NCBI RefSeq assembly: GCF_000236035.1
Contig: NZ_JH393257.1
Location: 580,672-637,776, forward strand
Direction of reading: 5' to 3'
Length of the DNA: 57,105 nucleotides
DNA from: Vreelandella boliviensis LC1
GTDB lineage: Bacteria > Pseudomonadota > Gammaproteobacteria > Pseudomonadales > Halomonadaceae
Of the stretch, positions 26,166 to 35,283 are shown one piece after another (within the stretch, counting starts at the first letter, position 1; the number at the start of each line of letters is the position of its first letter). The translations under genes were made by a program, and so were the position numbers. Below the pieces are notes generated by a model. That model was given only the letters and a program-made list of their open reading frames with translations. It did not search any database and was not told the origin of the DNA.

Positions 26166-26821
26166 CGCGAATCTGCCCCCTCGGAGGAGGGTTGGTCGCT
26201 CGCCTCCACATAACGGTAGGTGCGGGCTAACAGCGAAAGACGCAGCGTGTCGCCGCGACTGTCCACGGGCTCCAGGCTAAAGTCGTGCTGGGTCACCATG
26301 CGGGGCAGAGACGCAATGTCGGCACTAAAACGCGCCAATTGGTGATAGCCGCCCCGCACCTGGATATCCAGCGGTTGCTCGACATAGTGGGTCTGGGTTT
26401 GCGTTGGACGCAGCCGAATCGTTTCAATGGTCAGGCGGTTATCGACGGCGGCATCGCTAATGCTATCCAGCAGCGAGGGAATTTCCGCATCGGTAGGGAG
26501 CATGGTACGCAAGCGCCCCATCTGCCCTTCCAGAGTCGCCAACTGCTCACGCATTTCCGGCAAGAATGCCGCTTGCGAGGCTTTACTGCGGTATTCGCTC
26601 AATAGCCTGACTTCTTGGCGCTGGGCGGCCATAAAGGCCTCGCGCTGTTCACTCACCACGAACCACATCATCACACACAATGCCGCCAGCATTGCCAAGC
26701 AGCAGCTCAACACTTTTAACAGCCAAGGCCAGCCGCCCGCCTCTTTAACGTCTAGTTCCCGCCAGTCGACATCCCGCAGGCGCTGCCACTCGATAGCCCA
26801 CTGTTCGCGGTTAAGCGTCAT
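26162..26821 (-). CDS. pilO: Type IV pilus inner-membrane protein PilO
   Basis: PilO pairs with PilN in the inner-membrane alignment complex. The 219-residue protein has a short cytoplasmic N-terminus, one membrane segment (LLKVLSCCLAMLAALCVMMW, about 30-49), a coiled-coil stretch (RQEVRLLSEYRSKA...MREQLATLEGQMGRLRTML), and a ferredoxin-like periplasmic domain (LTIETIRLRPTQ, IQVRGGYHQLARFSADIASL). It overlaps pilN and pilP by four bases on each side, which implies coupled translation. Confidence 0.95.
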   Translation of the reverse strand: MTLNREQWAIEWQRLRDVDWRELDVKEAGGWPWLLKVLSCCLAMLAALCVMMWFVVSEQREAFMAAQRQEVRLLSEYRSKASQAAFLPEMREQLATLEGQMGRLRTMLPTDAEIPSLLDSISDAAVDNRLTIETIRLRPTQTQTHYVEQPLDIQVRGGYHQLARFSADIASLPRMVTQHDFSLEPVDSRGDTLRLSLLARTYRYVEASDQPSSEGADSR

Positions 26822-27390
26822 GGAAGCGCCTCCTCGACGCCTTGCGGTAGCGCCGCGGCGGTTTGCTCCACATCAAAACGAAATACGCGGCCTGAGCCGT
26901 TTTGCTCACTCTCTACCGCCGAGAGCGAAGGCACAGCTAACCCCGGCAGAGCGGCAATACGGCGCAGTTGCTCGGAAACCTGGCGCTCACTGCCTGCCAC
27001 CGCAGTTACGCTGACGTTATTAGCGTTTTTCGCTAAGCGTTGATAAATGACGCCATTGGCCACGCTCTCCGCCACGTCATTAAAGAGCTGCACGGCATCC
27101 GTTCGTTCGGACTGCAGCGCCTGAAAAACCGCGAGCTGTTCACCTAAACGTTCGGCATCGCTTGCATAGCGTGATACGCCGTCGATATCGGCATTAAGAC
27201 GCTCAATGTGGTCACTAATGTAGGTATTACGCTGCTGCTGGGCCGCCAGCTTGAGCTGGTAAAAATGCGAGATCAGCAGGCCAAGGACAACGCCCAGCAC
27301 CAGCATGCCCGCCACCACGGCGTAGAATTTGCGAGTTCGACGTTCACGTTGCGCTTCCCGCCAGGGCAGTAGGTTAATCGTCATACTCAT
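26818..27390 (-). CDS. pilN: Type IV pilus inner-membrane protein PilN
   Basis: PilN anchors the cytoplasmic PilM to the inner membrane. The short N-terminal cytoplasmic peptide TINLLPWREAQRERR carries the conserved INLLPWR motif that docks in PilM. One membrane segment (YAVVAGMLVLGVVLGLLISH, about 23-42), a coiled coil and a periplasmic ferredoxin-like domain (VIYQRLAKNANNVSVTAVAG) follow. The first Met or Met3 could be the start. The end overlaps pilO by four bases. Confidence 0.96.
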   Translation of the reverse strand: MSMTINLLPWREAQRERRTRKFYAVVAGMLVLGVVLGLLISHFYQLKLAAQQQRNTYISDHIERLNADIDGVSRYASDAERLGEQLAVFQALQSERTDAVQLFNDVAESVANGVIYQRLAKNANNVSVTAVAGSERQVSEQLRRIAALPGLAVPSLSAVESEQNGSGRVFRFDVEQTAAALPQGVEEALP

Positions 27391-27400
27391 CGGCTAACCC

Positions 27401-28462
27401 TCATTGACTCACCCTCATGGCCAAGCCACCCGCGGTTAGCATCGCCGGAGCATCGTTGGTTAACGCCTGAAGATTTAAGCGTTTATTCACCCGCATACGC
27501 TGGAAGGGGTTGGCAATGGTCACCGACATACCGCTATCTTCAGCAATACGCTCGGCAAGCCCTGGAATCACACTCGAACCGCCCGCTAATACGATATGTT
27601 TCACCTCTTGCTGACGCCCGGCGGTGTAGTAGAGCTGCAGGGAGCGCCCCACCTGCTGCACCACGGTTTCCAGAAAAGGGTTGAGTACACGCTCATGGTA
27701 ATCATCGGGTAGCCCGCCGCGCTTTTTAGCGAAACCCGCTTCCTCCATACTCAAGTCGTAGCGGTCGCGAATCGCATCGGTGAGCTGGCGGCCGCCAAAC
27801 ACCGTGTCGCGGGTATAGACGATATGCCCTCCACGGACGACGTGGAAGGCATTCATATTGGCACCAATATCCACCAGCCCAACGCAGGCGGTGGGATCAT
27901 TCTCCACCTTTAGCTGGCGGCGCAATTCGGCAAGCGAACGCTCCATGGCAAAGGTTTCCACGTCCACTGCCGCAGGTTCTAAGCCAGCCCGCTCTAGCGT
28001 GTCGGTGAGCTGCGTCACATCCTGCTGCCGGCAGGCAACCAGCACCACCTGCTGCTGCTCATCGTCAAAGGGCGCGGGGCCAAGGCACTCAAAGTCAAAC
28101 GCCACTTCATTGAACGGAAACGGAATATGGCGGTCGGATTCTGCCACGATGCGCTCTTCGATCTCCTCTTCACTTAACCCGATAGGGAAGCTCAGCGTTT
28201 TGGTGATCGCGGCGCTGGCGGGAACAGCCACCGCCGCTTTGCGGGTAGAGGGTTTGGCATGTTCCACGGCACGGCTAAGTACACTGGCGACGTCATCAAT
28301 ATCGCGGATACGCCGTTCGACGACCGCCCCTTCTCGCAGAGGCCGCACGGCATAGCTTTCTACTTGGTAATTATCGTGGCACTGTTTAAGCTCAAGCAGC
28401 TTGACGGTCGCCGAGGTAATATCGACGCCGATCAACCCTTTACCAGATTTTAGAAAGCGCAT
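27401..28462 (-). CDS. pilM: Type IV pilus assembly ATPase-fold protein PilM
   Basis: PilM is an actin/FtsA-like cytoplasmic protein of the pilus alignment complex. The 353-residue protein shows the actin-fold phosphate loops GVDITSATVKLLELKQ (about 13-28) and CVGLVDIGANMNAFHVVRGG, and the adenosine motif HIVLAGGSSVIPGLAERI. It is the first gene of the pilMNOPQ-aroKB operon and diverges from the PBP1A gene across 165 bp, the conserved arrangement in Pseudomonas and relatives. Confidence 0.97.
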   Translation of the reverse strand: MRFLKSGKGLIGVDITSATVKLLELKQCHDNYQVESYAVRPLREGAVVERRIRDIDDVASVLSRAVEHAKPSTRKAAVAVPASAAITKTLSFPIGLSEEEIEERIVAESDRHIPFPFNEVAFDFECLGPAPFDDEQQQVVLVACRQQDVTQLTDTLERAGLEPAAVDVETFAMERSLAELRRQLKVENDPTACVGLVDIGANMNAFHVVRGGHIVYTRDTVFGGRQLTDAIRDRYDLSMEEAGFAKKRGGLPDDYHERVLNPFLETVVQQVGRSLQLYYTAGRQQEVKHIVLAGGSSVIPGLAERIAEDSGMSVTIANPFQRMRVNKRLNLQALTNDAPAMLTAGGLAMRVSQ

Positions 28463-28591
28463 ATTGGGGTTCGGCTCCGCCTGCTTGTCGCCCGTTTGTC
28501 ACATGTCGTTTGAGGTTACATGATTTTTAGTTGTGTCACACGCGAACCCTCTTACAGCATATCAACACTGGTGGCCGCCGCCTCAGGTTCC

Positions 28592-28597
28592 TATAAT
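28592..28597 (+). promoter_or_regulatory. Predicted -10 element for the PBP1A gene
   Basis: A perfect TATAAT lies 70 bp upstream of the preferred start codon at 28667, in the pilM/PBP1A divergent region. No good -35 is present at 17 bp, so the call rests on the -10 and its place. Confidence 0.4.
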
Positions 28598-28666
28598 GGC
28601 TGCCAATTGCATGATACGGCCATATAGATGCCGATCTTTTCATTCTTCCCAGGGTGCTCTTCGTAC

Positions 28667-31195
28667 ATGACGTTTCTTCGAACCCTTATTGTGTCGCTGT
28701 TTTTCCTCATTGTGTCGTTGGTTGGTGCCACCGGCCTAGCCGTGGTGGGGGCCGCCATTTACTTTGCGCCGGGGCTGCCCGACGTTCGTCAACTACAGGA
28801 CTTTGAGCTACACACTCCGCTGCGGATTTTTACCCAAGACGGTAAATTGATTGGTGAGTTCGGCGAAGAGCGCCGTATGGCGATCAATTATGATGAAATA
28901 CCGCAGGATATGATCAATGCCTTGATCGCTGCCGAAGATGCCAGCTATTTCGACCACGCTGGTGTTGACCCGCGCGGCTTAGCCCGGGCCGCGGTGGAGC
29001 TTGTGCAGAGTGGCGGCACCATCCAGTCCGGTGGTTCGACCATCACCATGCAGGTTGCGCGTAATTATATGTTGACGCTCGACCAGACCTTTACGCGTAA
29101 AATTCGCGAGATCCTGCTGGCGCTGCAAATGGAGAAGGTGCTCAATAAAGAGGAGATCTTTGAGCTTTACGTGAATAAGATCTTCCTGGGCAATCGCGCC
29201 TACGGCATCGCTGCTGCTGCAGAAACCTATTACGACAAGCCGCTCGCTGAGCTTAGCCTGGCGCAAACGGCCATGATAGCTGGTCTGCCCAAGGCACCTT
29301 CCGCCTTTAATCCGCTAGCTAACTCTGAGCGTTCGCTGATTCGACGCAACTGGATTCTTTTCCGCATGCGCGAACTGGGCTATATCGACGATGAGACCTA
29401 CCAAGTAGCGGTTCAGGATCCTGTCACGGCCCGTCGTCACTATACCCAAGCTGAAGTTGAGGCCGCCTATGTCTCTGAGATGGCGCGTCAGTATGCGATA
29501 GAGCGCTTTGGCGATGAGGCGTACACCGGCGGCTATCGGATTTACACCACTATTAATAGCGAGCTGCAGCCCTTTGCTCGCCAAGCACTGGCCAATGGAC
29601 TGACTGCTTACGACCTTCGCCATGGTTGGCGCGGTCCAGAGCAGCGTGAGATTGCCGCAAGCCTTGTCGAAGCACAGGAGCAAACGGCAACCCAAGGCCT
29701 CGAAGAGGAACTTGCCGAATCTCCCGAGATTCGTGAGACTGCACGCCAAGCCGCCCAGCGTAGCCAAACGGAAGTTGAAGGGATCGATGGCGACGTCAGC
29801 AACTGGGTTCAGGTGCTTGAGCGCACGCCCAACTATGGTCTGCTCCAGCCCGCCATTGTGGTAGAGAGCAGCGGCCGCGAAATGCAGGTGCTAACCCGCA
29901 GCAGTGGGCTAAAAACCATCGCCTGGGAAGGCTTGAGCTGGGCACGCCCTTACCTGAGCCCGCGTAGCCGCGGTGCCGAGCCCAGTTCGGCGGAGGAAAT
30001 TGCAGTACGCGGCGATATGGTTCGCGTGATTGAGAGTGAAGACGGCTCACTACGCCTCTCTCAACGGCCAGATGCTGAAGGCTCGCTGGTCGCTCAAGAC
30101 CCGCAGACCGGCGCTATTCTGGCACTCCAGGGCGGTTTCGACTTTAACGCCAGCAAGTTCAACCGCGCGGTTCAGGCACAGCGCCAGTCAGGCTCTATCT
30201 TCAAGCCGTTTATTTATTTAGCGGCCCTTGAAGATGGGGAGATGAACGCCGCCAGCGTCGTTAACGATTCGCCCGTGGTGCTCGACGATGGCAGCAACGC
30301 CTTGTGGCGGCCGGTCAACTCTAGCCGCGATTTCCAAGGCCCAATGCGCTTACGCCCAGCCCTCGCCCGTTCGCGCAACCTGGTTACTATCCGTGTACTG
30401 CAGACCATGGGGCTGGATCACACCATAAATTACCTGGAAGGCTTCGGCTTCTCTTCAGAGCGGCTGCCCCATGGGTTGTCGCTGGCGCTCGGCAGCGCCA
30501 GCTTAACGCCTATGGAGATGACCAACGCCTACGCGGTACTCGCCAATGGCGGCTTTCAGGTATCACCTTGGTTTATTGAGCGGGTAACCCGTAACGATGA
30601 TAATGAAGTGATCGATGAAGCCACGCCACAGGTTGCCTGCCCTAGCTGTGCCGAAGGTCAGGAAACGGTGGAAATCGATGGCCGCGAATACCCAATCGCC
30701 CAACGAGTGGCCGACCCAGCGGCTGTTTATATCCTGCGCGATATGCTGCGTGACGTTGTCACCTCGGGCACTGGCCGAGGTGCGCTAAGCCTTAACCGTG
30801 AAGATATCGTCGGCAAGACCGGTACCACGAATAGCCAGCGGGACGCTTGGTTTGCGGGCTTTAACAGCAATCTAGTCACTACGGTATGGGTCGGTAAGGA
30901 CAGCAACGAAACCATTTCTGAATATGGGGCTCAGGCCGCGCTTCCTATTTGGGTAGAGTTCATGGGTGATGCCTTGGAAGGTACGCCGAATGCGGTACCA
31001 GATCGCCCCGCGACGATTGTCACCGCACGTGTGGACCCGGACTCAGGCCAACGCTTAGCGGACGGCCAGTCCGGCGGTATTAGCGAGCTGTTCCATCAAG
31101 ATCACTTACCGGATTACCAGCAGCGCCGCATCAGCCGCGAACTGGAAGAAGCCAGTGGCTCTCAGGGTTCTGGCACGGCTGAGTCGATCTTCTAA
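28667..31195 (+). CDS. mrcA: Penicillin-binding protein 1A (bifunctional glycosyltransferase/transpeptidase)
   Basis: This class A PBP polymerises and cross-links peptidoglycan at the outer face of the inner membrane. After an N-terminal anchor (LRTLIVSLFFLIVSLVGATG) come glycosyltransferase motifs AAEDASYFDHAGVDPRG, GGSTITMQVARNY and the lipid-binding helices. An OB-type insert (about 300-440) follows, then transpeptidase motifs: SxxK in QSGSIFKPFIY, SRN in LARSRNLVTIR, and KTG in VGKTGTTNSQRDAW. The start is set at ATG 28667 because family members begin just before the anchor; an in-frame ATG at 28628 would add 13 residues. The gene is also called ponA. It is divergent from pilM and ends in a shared terminator. 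Confidence 0.96.
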   Translation: MTFLRTLIVSLFFLIVSLVGATGLAVVGAAIYFAPGLPDVRQLQDFELHTPLRIFTQDGKLIGEFGEERRMAINYDEIPQDMINALIAAEDASYFDHAGVDPRGLARAAVELVQSGGTIQSGGSTITMQVARNYMLTLDQTFTRKIREILLALQMEKVLNKEEIFELYVNKIFLGNRAYGIAAAAETYYDKPLAELSLAQTAMIAGLPKAPSAFNPLANSERSLIRRNWILFRMRELGYIDDETYQVAVQDPVTARRHYTQAEVEAAYVSEMARQYAIERFGDEAYTGGYRIYTTINSELQPFARQALANGLTAYDLRHGWRGPEQREIAASLVEAQEQTATQGLEEELAESPEIRETARQAAQRSQTEVEGIDGDVSNWVQVLERTPNYGLLQPAIVVESSGREMQVLTRSSGLKTIAWEGLSWARPYLSPRSRGAEPSSAEEIAVRGDMVRVIESEDGSLRLSQRPDAEGSLVAQDPQTGAILALQGGFDFNASKFNRAVQAQRQSGSIFKPFIYLAALEDGEMNAASVVNDSPVVLDDGSNALWRPVNSSRDFQGPMRLRPALARSRNLVTIRVLQTMGLDHTINYLEGFGFSSERLPHGLSLALGSASLTPMEMTNAYAVLANGGFQVSPWFIERVTRNDDNEVIDEATPQVACPSCAEGQETVEIDGREYPIAQRVADPAAVYILRDMLRDVVTSGTGRGALSLNREDIVGKTGTTNSQRDAWFAGFNSNLVTTVWVGKDSNETISEYGAQAALPIWVEFMGDALEGTPNAVPDRPATIVTARVDPDSGQRLADGQSGGISELFHQDHLPDYQQRRISRELEEASGSQGSGTAESIF

Positions 31196-31213
31196 CCCAG
31201 CCAATCCCGTAGC

Positions 31214-31261
31214 CCACCAAGAAAAAGGTCCACCTAGCAAAAGGTCCACCAAGCAAAAGGC
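31214..31261. repeat. Three tandem 16-bp repeats downstream of the PBP1A gene
   Basis: CCACCAAGAAAAAGGT, CCACCTAGCAAAAGGT and CCACCAAGCAAAAGGC are head to tail, starting 18 bp after the stop codon. The last copy supplies the left edge of the terminator hairpin. Confidence 0.85.
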
Positions 31262-31287
31262 CCGGAGATTATCTCTCCGGGCCTTTT
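31255..31287 (+). terminator. Bidirectional terminator between the PBP1A and TRAP permease genes
   Basis: AAAAGGCCCGGAGA-TTAT-CTCTCCGGGCCTTTT is a near-perfect palindrome with A and T tails. It can end both the plus-strand PBP1A transcript and the converging minus-strand TRAP operon. Confidence 0.92.
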
Positions 31288-31312
31288 CTGTTAGTGCAGG
31301 TTCGCCTAACGA

Positions 31313-33331
31313 TTAACCACTAACGGGTGTCGCAGGCGCTTCGCGCTTGCTGGCCAGCCAGTTAGCGCCAATGGCGACGATCATGACCACCACACCGGCG
31401 ATCTCGGTCATCAGATTGGGATAGAACACCCCAAAAATCGCGGCGGTAATCGCGATGCGAGGTAGCCACGACATTTTGGTAAACAGATAGCCCTCTAACG
31501 CCGCTGCAAAGGCACCTAACGCCAGAATGGCAATCACCCCGTTCCAGATAACCACCGGCACTGGGCCGCCAATGATGATCTCGGGATTGAAGACCATAAA
31601 CAGCGGTATCAGGTAGAGGCCTTTAGCAAATTTCCACGCCTGGAAACTGGTTTCCATCGGTTTACTGCCGGCAATCGCCGCCCCGGCAAAGCCTGCCAGG
31701 GCGATGGGCGGCGTCACGTTGGAGTCTTGGGAGTACCAGAAAACCACCAAGTGGGCGACCAACAGCGGCACACCAAACTCGGCTGTCAATGCAGGTCCGA
31801 CGAGTACAATGAGTACGATATAGCTGGCGGTGACGGGAAGCCCCATGCCCAGCACCAGGCTTGCCAACAGCACCATCACCAGCGCCAACACCAGGTTGCC
31901 ACCAGAGAAAGCCAGCATCATGGAAGAGAACTTAAGCCCTAAACCGGTCAACCCGACCACACCAACAATAATCCCGGCCACCGCACAGGCCATGGAAACG
32001 GCTACCGCATTGCGAGCGCCTAACTCCAACCCCTCGATTAGCTTGGCAAAGCCTGCGCACACCACGTCTTTAACGGCCGTTGCGGTCACTGGCTGTCCCT
32101 GCCTGGGCGCCACAAAGAAGAACCACAGCACGTAACGCAATACAGCCACTGCCAGAATAGTGACTACTGCGTAGTAGCCAACCCGCATCGGCGACATACT
32201 CATCGCCAACAGCCACACCAGTACGGCCAGCGGCAGCAGGAAGTGCCAACCATCCTTCATGACCTGGCGCATCTGCGGCAACTCGTCTTTGGGCAGCCCC
32301 TGCATGCCTTGCTTAAGGGCAATGATATGGACGAACAGATAGACCGTGGCGAAATACATAATCGCCGGCAGGATGCTGACTTTGACGATATCCAGGTACG
32401 GCGTATTGGTATACTCAGCGATCAAGAACGCCCCGGCGCCCATCAGTGGCGGCATAATTTGCCCCCCGGTCGAGGCCGCCGCTTCGATTCCCCCCGCCTG
32501 CTTAGGCTTATAGCCCAGCTTTTTCATCAGCGGGATGGTAAACGCACCGGTGGTGACCACATTGGCAATCGCGCTGCCAGAAATCGAGCCCATGCCCGCT
32601 GACGCTAATACCGCCGCCTTGGCTGGCCCGCCGCGCTGGCGGCCAGTCGCCGCATAAGCCATATCAATAAAGAATTTGCCCGCCCCGGTACATTCCAAAA
32701 AGGCGCCGAACAGAACAAAAATAAAGATATAGGTCGCTGCGACACCCAGCGGCAAACCAAAGATGCCCTCTTGACCCAGGTAAAGCTGACCAGCAACCCG
32801 GTCAATGGAGTAGCCGCGGTGCTCCAAAATGCCCGGCATCCACTCCCCCAGCCACGGCAGCTCGCCCCGCGGCCCGGCAAAGGCGTAGACAATCGCCAGC
32901 AGGCCAATCAAGGTCATACCAAAACCTACCGCACGCCGGCTGGCTTCCAGTACCGTCACGGTGGCAATGCAGGCAACCAGAATATCGGTGTCACTCCAGA
33001 ACCCCGCACGGCTGAAAATCTCATCCAAGTTGAGCACTAAGTAGCCACCGGTCAGCACCGCACCGGCAAAAAACACCAGATCAAGCCCCCAGCCCAATAC
33101 ACCACGTTTGCGGGTGGGGCCGAAGGCTGGGAACATTAAAAACGCCAGCACCATGATCAGTGCCAGGTGAATACTACGCTGATAAAAAAGCCCTAAGGGC
33201 TGAATACCGGCAGAATAAAGCTGAAATAGGGAAAGACCCACCGCCACAATGGTGATCGACAACAGCACCATTCGGGGTTGAATCGCATTACCGCCCGGCA
33301 CCACACTCGACGGTTGCTTGGATTCGCTCAT
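31313..33331 (-). CDS. TRAP transporter fused permease (DctQ-DctM, TAXI type)
   Basis: This is the membrane part of a TAXI-type TRAP secondary transporter driven by a cation gradient. The 672-residue protein is almost entirely hydrophobic. Four N-terminal segments (about 25-150) correspond to the small DctQ subunit, fused to a long DctM-like domain with characteristic repeats (GSISGSAIANVVTTGAFTIP; AAASTGGQIMPPLMGAGAF; MGLPVTASYIVLIVLVGPAL). It lies in an operon behind a TAXI binding protein and a DUF1850 protein. The neighbouring glutaryl-CoA genes suggest a dicarboxylate or amino-acid-derived substrate, but the sequence does not show it. Confidence 0.94.
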   Translation of the reverse strand: MSESKQPSSVVPGGNAIQPRMVLLSITIVAVGLSLFQLYSAGIQPLGLFYQRSIHLALIMVLAFLMFPAFGPTRKRGVLGWGLDLVFFAGAVLTGGYLVLNLDEIFSRAGFWSDTDILVACIATVTVLEASRRAVGFGMTLIGLLAIVYAFAGPRGELPWLGEWMPGILEHRGYSIDRVAGQLYLGQEGIFGLPLGVAATYIFIFVLFGAFLECTGAGKFFIDMAYAATGRQRGGPAKAAVLASAGMGSISGSAIANVVTTGAFTIPLMKKLGYKPKQAGGIEAAASTGGQIMPPLMGAGAFLIAEYTNTPYLDIVKVSILPAIMYFATVYLFVHIIALKQGMQGLPKDELPQMRQVMKDGWHFLLPLAVLVWLLAMSMSPMRVGYYAVVTILAVAVLRYVLWFFFVAPRQGQPVTATAVKDVVCAGFAKLIEGLELGARNAVAVSMACAVAGIIVGVVGLTGLGLKFSSMMLAFSGGNLVLALVMVLLASLVLGMGLPVTASYIVLIVLVGPALTAEFGVPLLVAHLVVFWYSQDSNVTPPIALAGFAGAAIAGSKPMETSFQAWKFAKGLYLIPLFMVFNPEIIIGGPVPVVIWNGVIAILALGAFAAALEGYLFTKMSWLPRIAITAAIFGVFYPNLMTEIAGVVVMIVAIGANWLASKREAPATPVSG

Positions 33332-33363
33332 GAAGTCCTCGGAAGCGTTAGCTAATGTCGTTT

Positions 33364-33876
33364 TTATTCACGCGGGGATGCGTGAGGGGCTATCAGTTGA
33401 ATGGTCACGCGTTGCCCAGCGGCGTGCTCACTTAGGCTCACCGAAGCATGCTCACCGTCTGGCCAAACCACGCGATGATTGACAGCAGGTGAACCGACCC
33501 TCAACACATAACGGTTATTTGCTACAGGCTCGTTAATCGCATTAATCCAGTAGCCGCCCTCACCATCAGAGACCTGCTTGCCGCGGCCAAAGATATGCCC
33601 AAGCCCTGCGGCGAAGTCGGGTTGGTGGCTACGCTCCAATTGCATCACGCCAGCTACGTTACGATAGCAGTCCAACACCGTGAAGTGCTCAACGGAGTGC
33701 TGCCACCGAATACACCAACGACCGTCGGCAGGGACTGCCTCATCCACCAGCGTATCGCCTTGTTCGGTCACCACGACTAAGCGCATAAACGCCGACGCCG
33801 AAGCGGGGGAAGCCCCCACTTCGGCGAACGGACAACATGCAATCAGTAGCGCCACCAGTCGTTGCTGCCACTGCAT
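33364..33876 (-). CDS. DUF1850 protein, accessory to the TAXI-TRAP transporter
   Basis: The 170-residue protein has a signal peptide (LVALLIACCPFAEVGASPAS) and the DUF1850 core, with conserved GRWCIRWQHSVEHFTVLDCYR and GHIFGRGKQVSDGEGGYW. The family is found almost only beside TAXI receptors and fused TRAP permeases, as here; its role is not established. It lies between the receptor and permease genes. The ribosome binding site AAGGAC belongs to the last unit of a 14-bp tandem repeat just upstream. Confidence 0.88.
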   Translation of the reverse strand: MQWQQRLVALLIACCPFAEVGASPASASAFMRLVVVTEQGDTLVDEAVPADGRWCIRWQHSVEHFTVLDCYRNVAGVMQLERSHQPDFAAGLGHIFGRGKQVSDGEGGYWINAINEPVANNRYVLRVGSPAVNHRVVWPDGEHASVSLSEHAAGQRVTIQLIAPHASPRE

Positions 33877-33886
33877 GGCGATGTCC

Positions 33887-33956
33887 TTATGGCAATGTTC
33901 TTATGGCAACGTTCTTATGGCAACGTTCTTATGACAACGCTCTTATAACAGTGTCA
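33887..33956. repeat. Five tandem 14-bp repeats in the leader of the DUF1850 gene
   Basis: Units TTATGGCAATGTTC, TTATGGCAACGTTC (twice), TTATGACAACGCTC and TTATAACAGTGTCA fill the gap between the TAXI receptor stop and the DUF1850 start. On the transcribed strand each unit reads roughly GAACGTTGCCATAA. The start region itself (AAGGACATCGCCATG) looks like a further diverged copy, so the array appears to be a multiplied ribosome-binding region. Confidence 0.85.
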
Positions 33957-33964
33957 CTGAACGG

Positions 33965-34936
33965 TTAAGGACGCAGACGATCCGGAATTTCAGCACCGAC
34001 TTCTTCGAAGTAGCGCAACGCGCCAGGGTGTAGCGGCACCGGAGTAGAGTCCATGGTGAACTTCACGGTGGTGTCGTTAGCCGCTGGGTGAACGGCAATC
34101 AGCTCGTCGGTGTTTTCGAACAGCAACTGGGTCAACTGGTAAGCAAGCTCTTCGTCCATATCAGAGTTAACGACGAGAACATTGGGAATACCGAGGGTCT
34201 GTACGGCTTCGTCCATACCTTCATACATACCGGCGGCAAGCTCGTAGGGTGCGAAAACTTCTTCTTCTGCCCGAGCATTGGCCACTTCTTCATCGGACAG
34301 GCCAATCAGGCGAATATCCCGTGTAGCGGCCAGGTTGAGAATCGAGCTGGTCGGCGGCCCCACGCTCCAGAAACCGGCGTCGATATCGCCGTCGCGAATC
34401 GCATCGGCGGTTTCGTTGAAGTTAAGGCGCTGGGGAGTGAAGTCGTCATAGCTAACCCCATTGGCTTCAAGCAGAGCACGGGCATTCAGCTCAGTGCCGC
34501 TACCCGGTGCACCGACGGAAACGCGCTTGCCCGCTAGATCAGCAATCGACTCAATATCCGACTCGGCCAGCGTTACCAGCTGTACCGCGTTGGGATAAAC
34601 CGAGGCTAGCGCGCGGATGTTTTCAACCTGACGGCCTTCAAAATCATCTGTGCCGGTATAGGCTTGATAGACCGTATCGGCCAGTGCCAGAGCAAGATCC
34701 GCGTCGCCGCGCATGATCAGCCCCATGTTTTCAACCGAAGCACCGGTGACTTCAGCAGTCGCCTGGGCGCCTTCAATATGGTTGTTGATCATTTCGGCAA
34801 AACCACCACCGATTGGATAGTAAACACCGCCCGTACCACCGGTGGCGATAGAGAGTTGCTGGGCGCTTGCTGGGAGCGCGACCGCGAGCATAGATGCGGC
34901 AGCTGCTGCGTATTGTAGAGAGCGTAGAGTTCGCAT
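33965..34936 (-). CDS. TAXI family TRAP transporter solute-binding protein
   Basis: This periplasmic receptor delivers substrate to the fused TRAP permease. The 323-residue precursor has a clear signal peptide ending ALPASAQQ (cleavage near residue 25). The mature protein shows the TAXI signature SIATGGTGGVYYPIGGGFAEM, the motif GKRVSVGAPGSGTELNARALLEA, and the DAGFWSVGPPTSSI region. First gene of a three-gene operon (receptor, DUF1850, permease). It diverges from the GntR regulator gene at 35284. The substrate is not visible; glutamate/glutarate-like compounds are plausible from context only. Confidence 0.95.
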   Translation of the reverse strand: MRTLRSLQYAAAAASMLAVALPASAQQLSIATGGTGGVYYPIGGGFAEMINNHIEGAQATAEVTGASVENMGLIMRGDADLALALADTVYQAYTGTDDFEGRQVENIRALASVYPNAVQLVTLAESDIESIADLAGKRVSVGAPGSGTELNARALLEANGVSYDDFTPQRLNFNETADAIRDGDIDAGFWSVGPPTSSILNLAATRDIRLIGLSDEEVANARAEEEVFAPYELAAGMYEGMDEAVQTLGIPNVLVVNSDMDEELAYQLTQLLFENTDELIAVHPAANDTTVKFTMDSTPVPLHPGALRYFEEVGAEIPDRLRP

Positions 34937-35283
34937 GAGCGTTTCCTCCGTCCTGCTTGGACTTATAGGTATGGTTGACGATAAAGGAAGTGTTGTACCC
35001 CCAGCTTCTGCTCGCCATCAACAGGCAACCAGAAGCGGTGCAAGAGAAGTTAGCACGGCTAATGCGTTAGATGCTAATAGGGCGTTATCAGCGCAGCGGC
35101 CCCTCCGCGTGTTCAACAATGTCGGCATAACAGGTAAGGCCGAGTTAGCTTCCTAGGCGGTTTAAAATAACGAAATACTGCATAAATGTCTTACTCTATG
35201 ACTAATTGTTAATATTTATTGATAATGGCCGTTAATTCCCCACCTCACCTTTGTTATTGATTCAGGATAGGAGCCACTCTGCT
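34937..35283. other. Divergent regulatory region between the TAXI receptor and GntR genes
   Basis: About 345 bp without a credible gene. The right half (35160-35240) is AT-rich and likely holds promoters for the divergent genes. An AGGAG ribosome binding site precedes 35284. No clear GntR-type palindrome could be assigned by eye. Confidence 0.45.
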
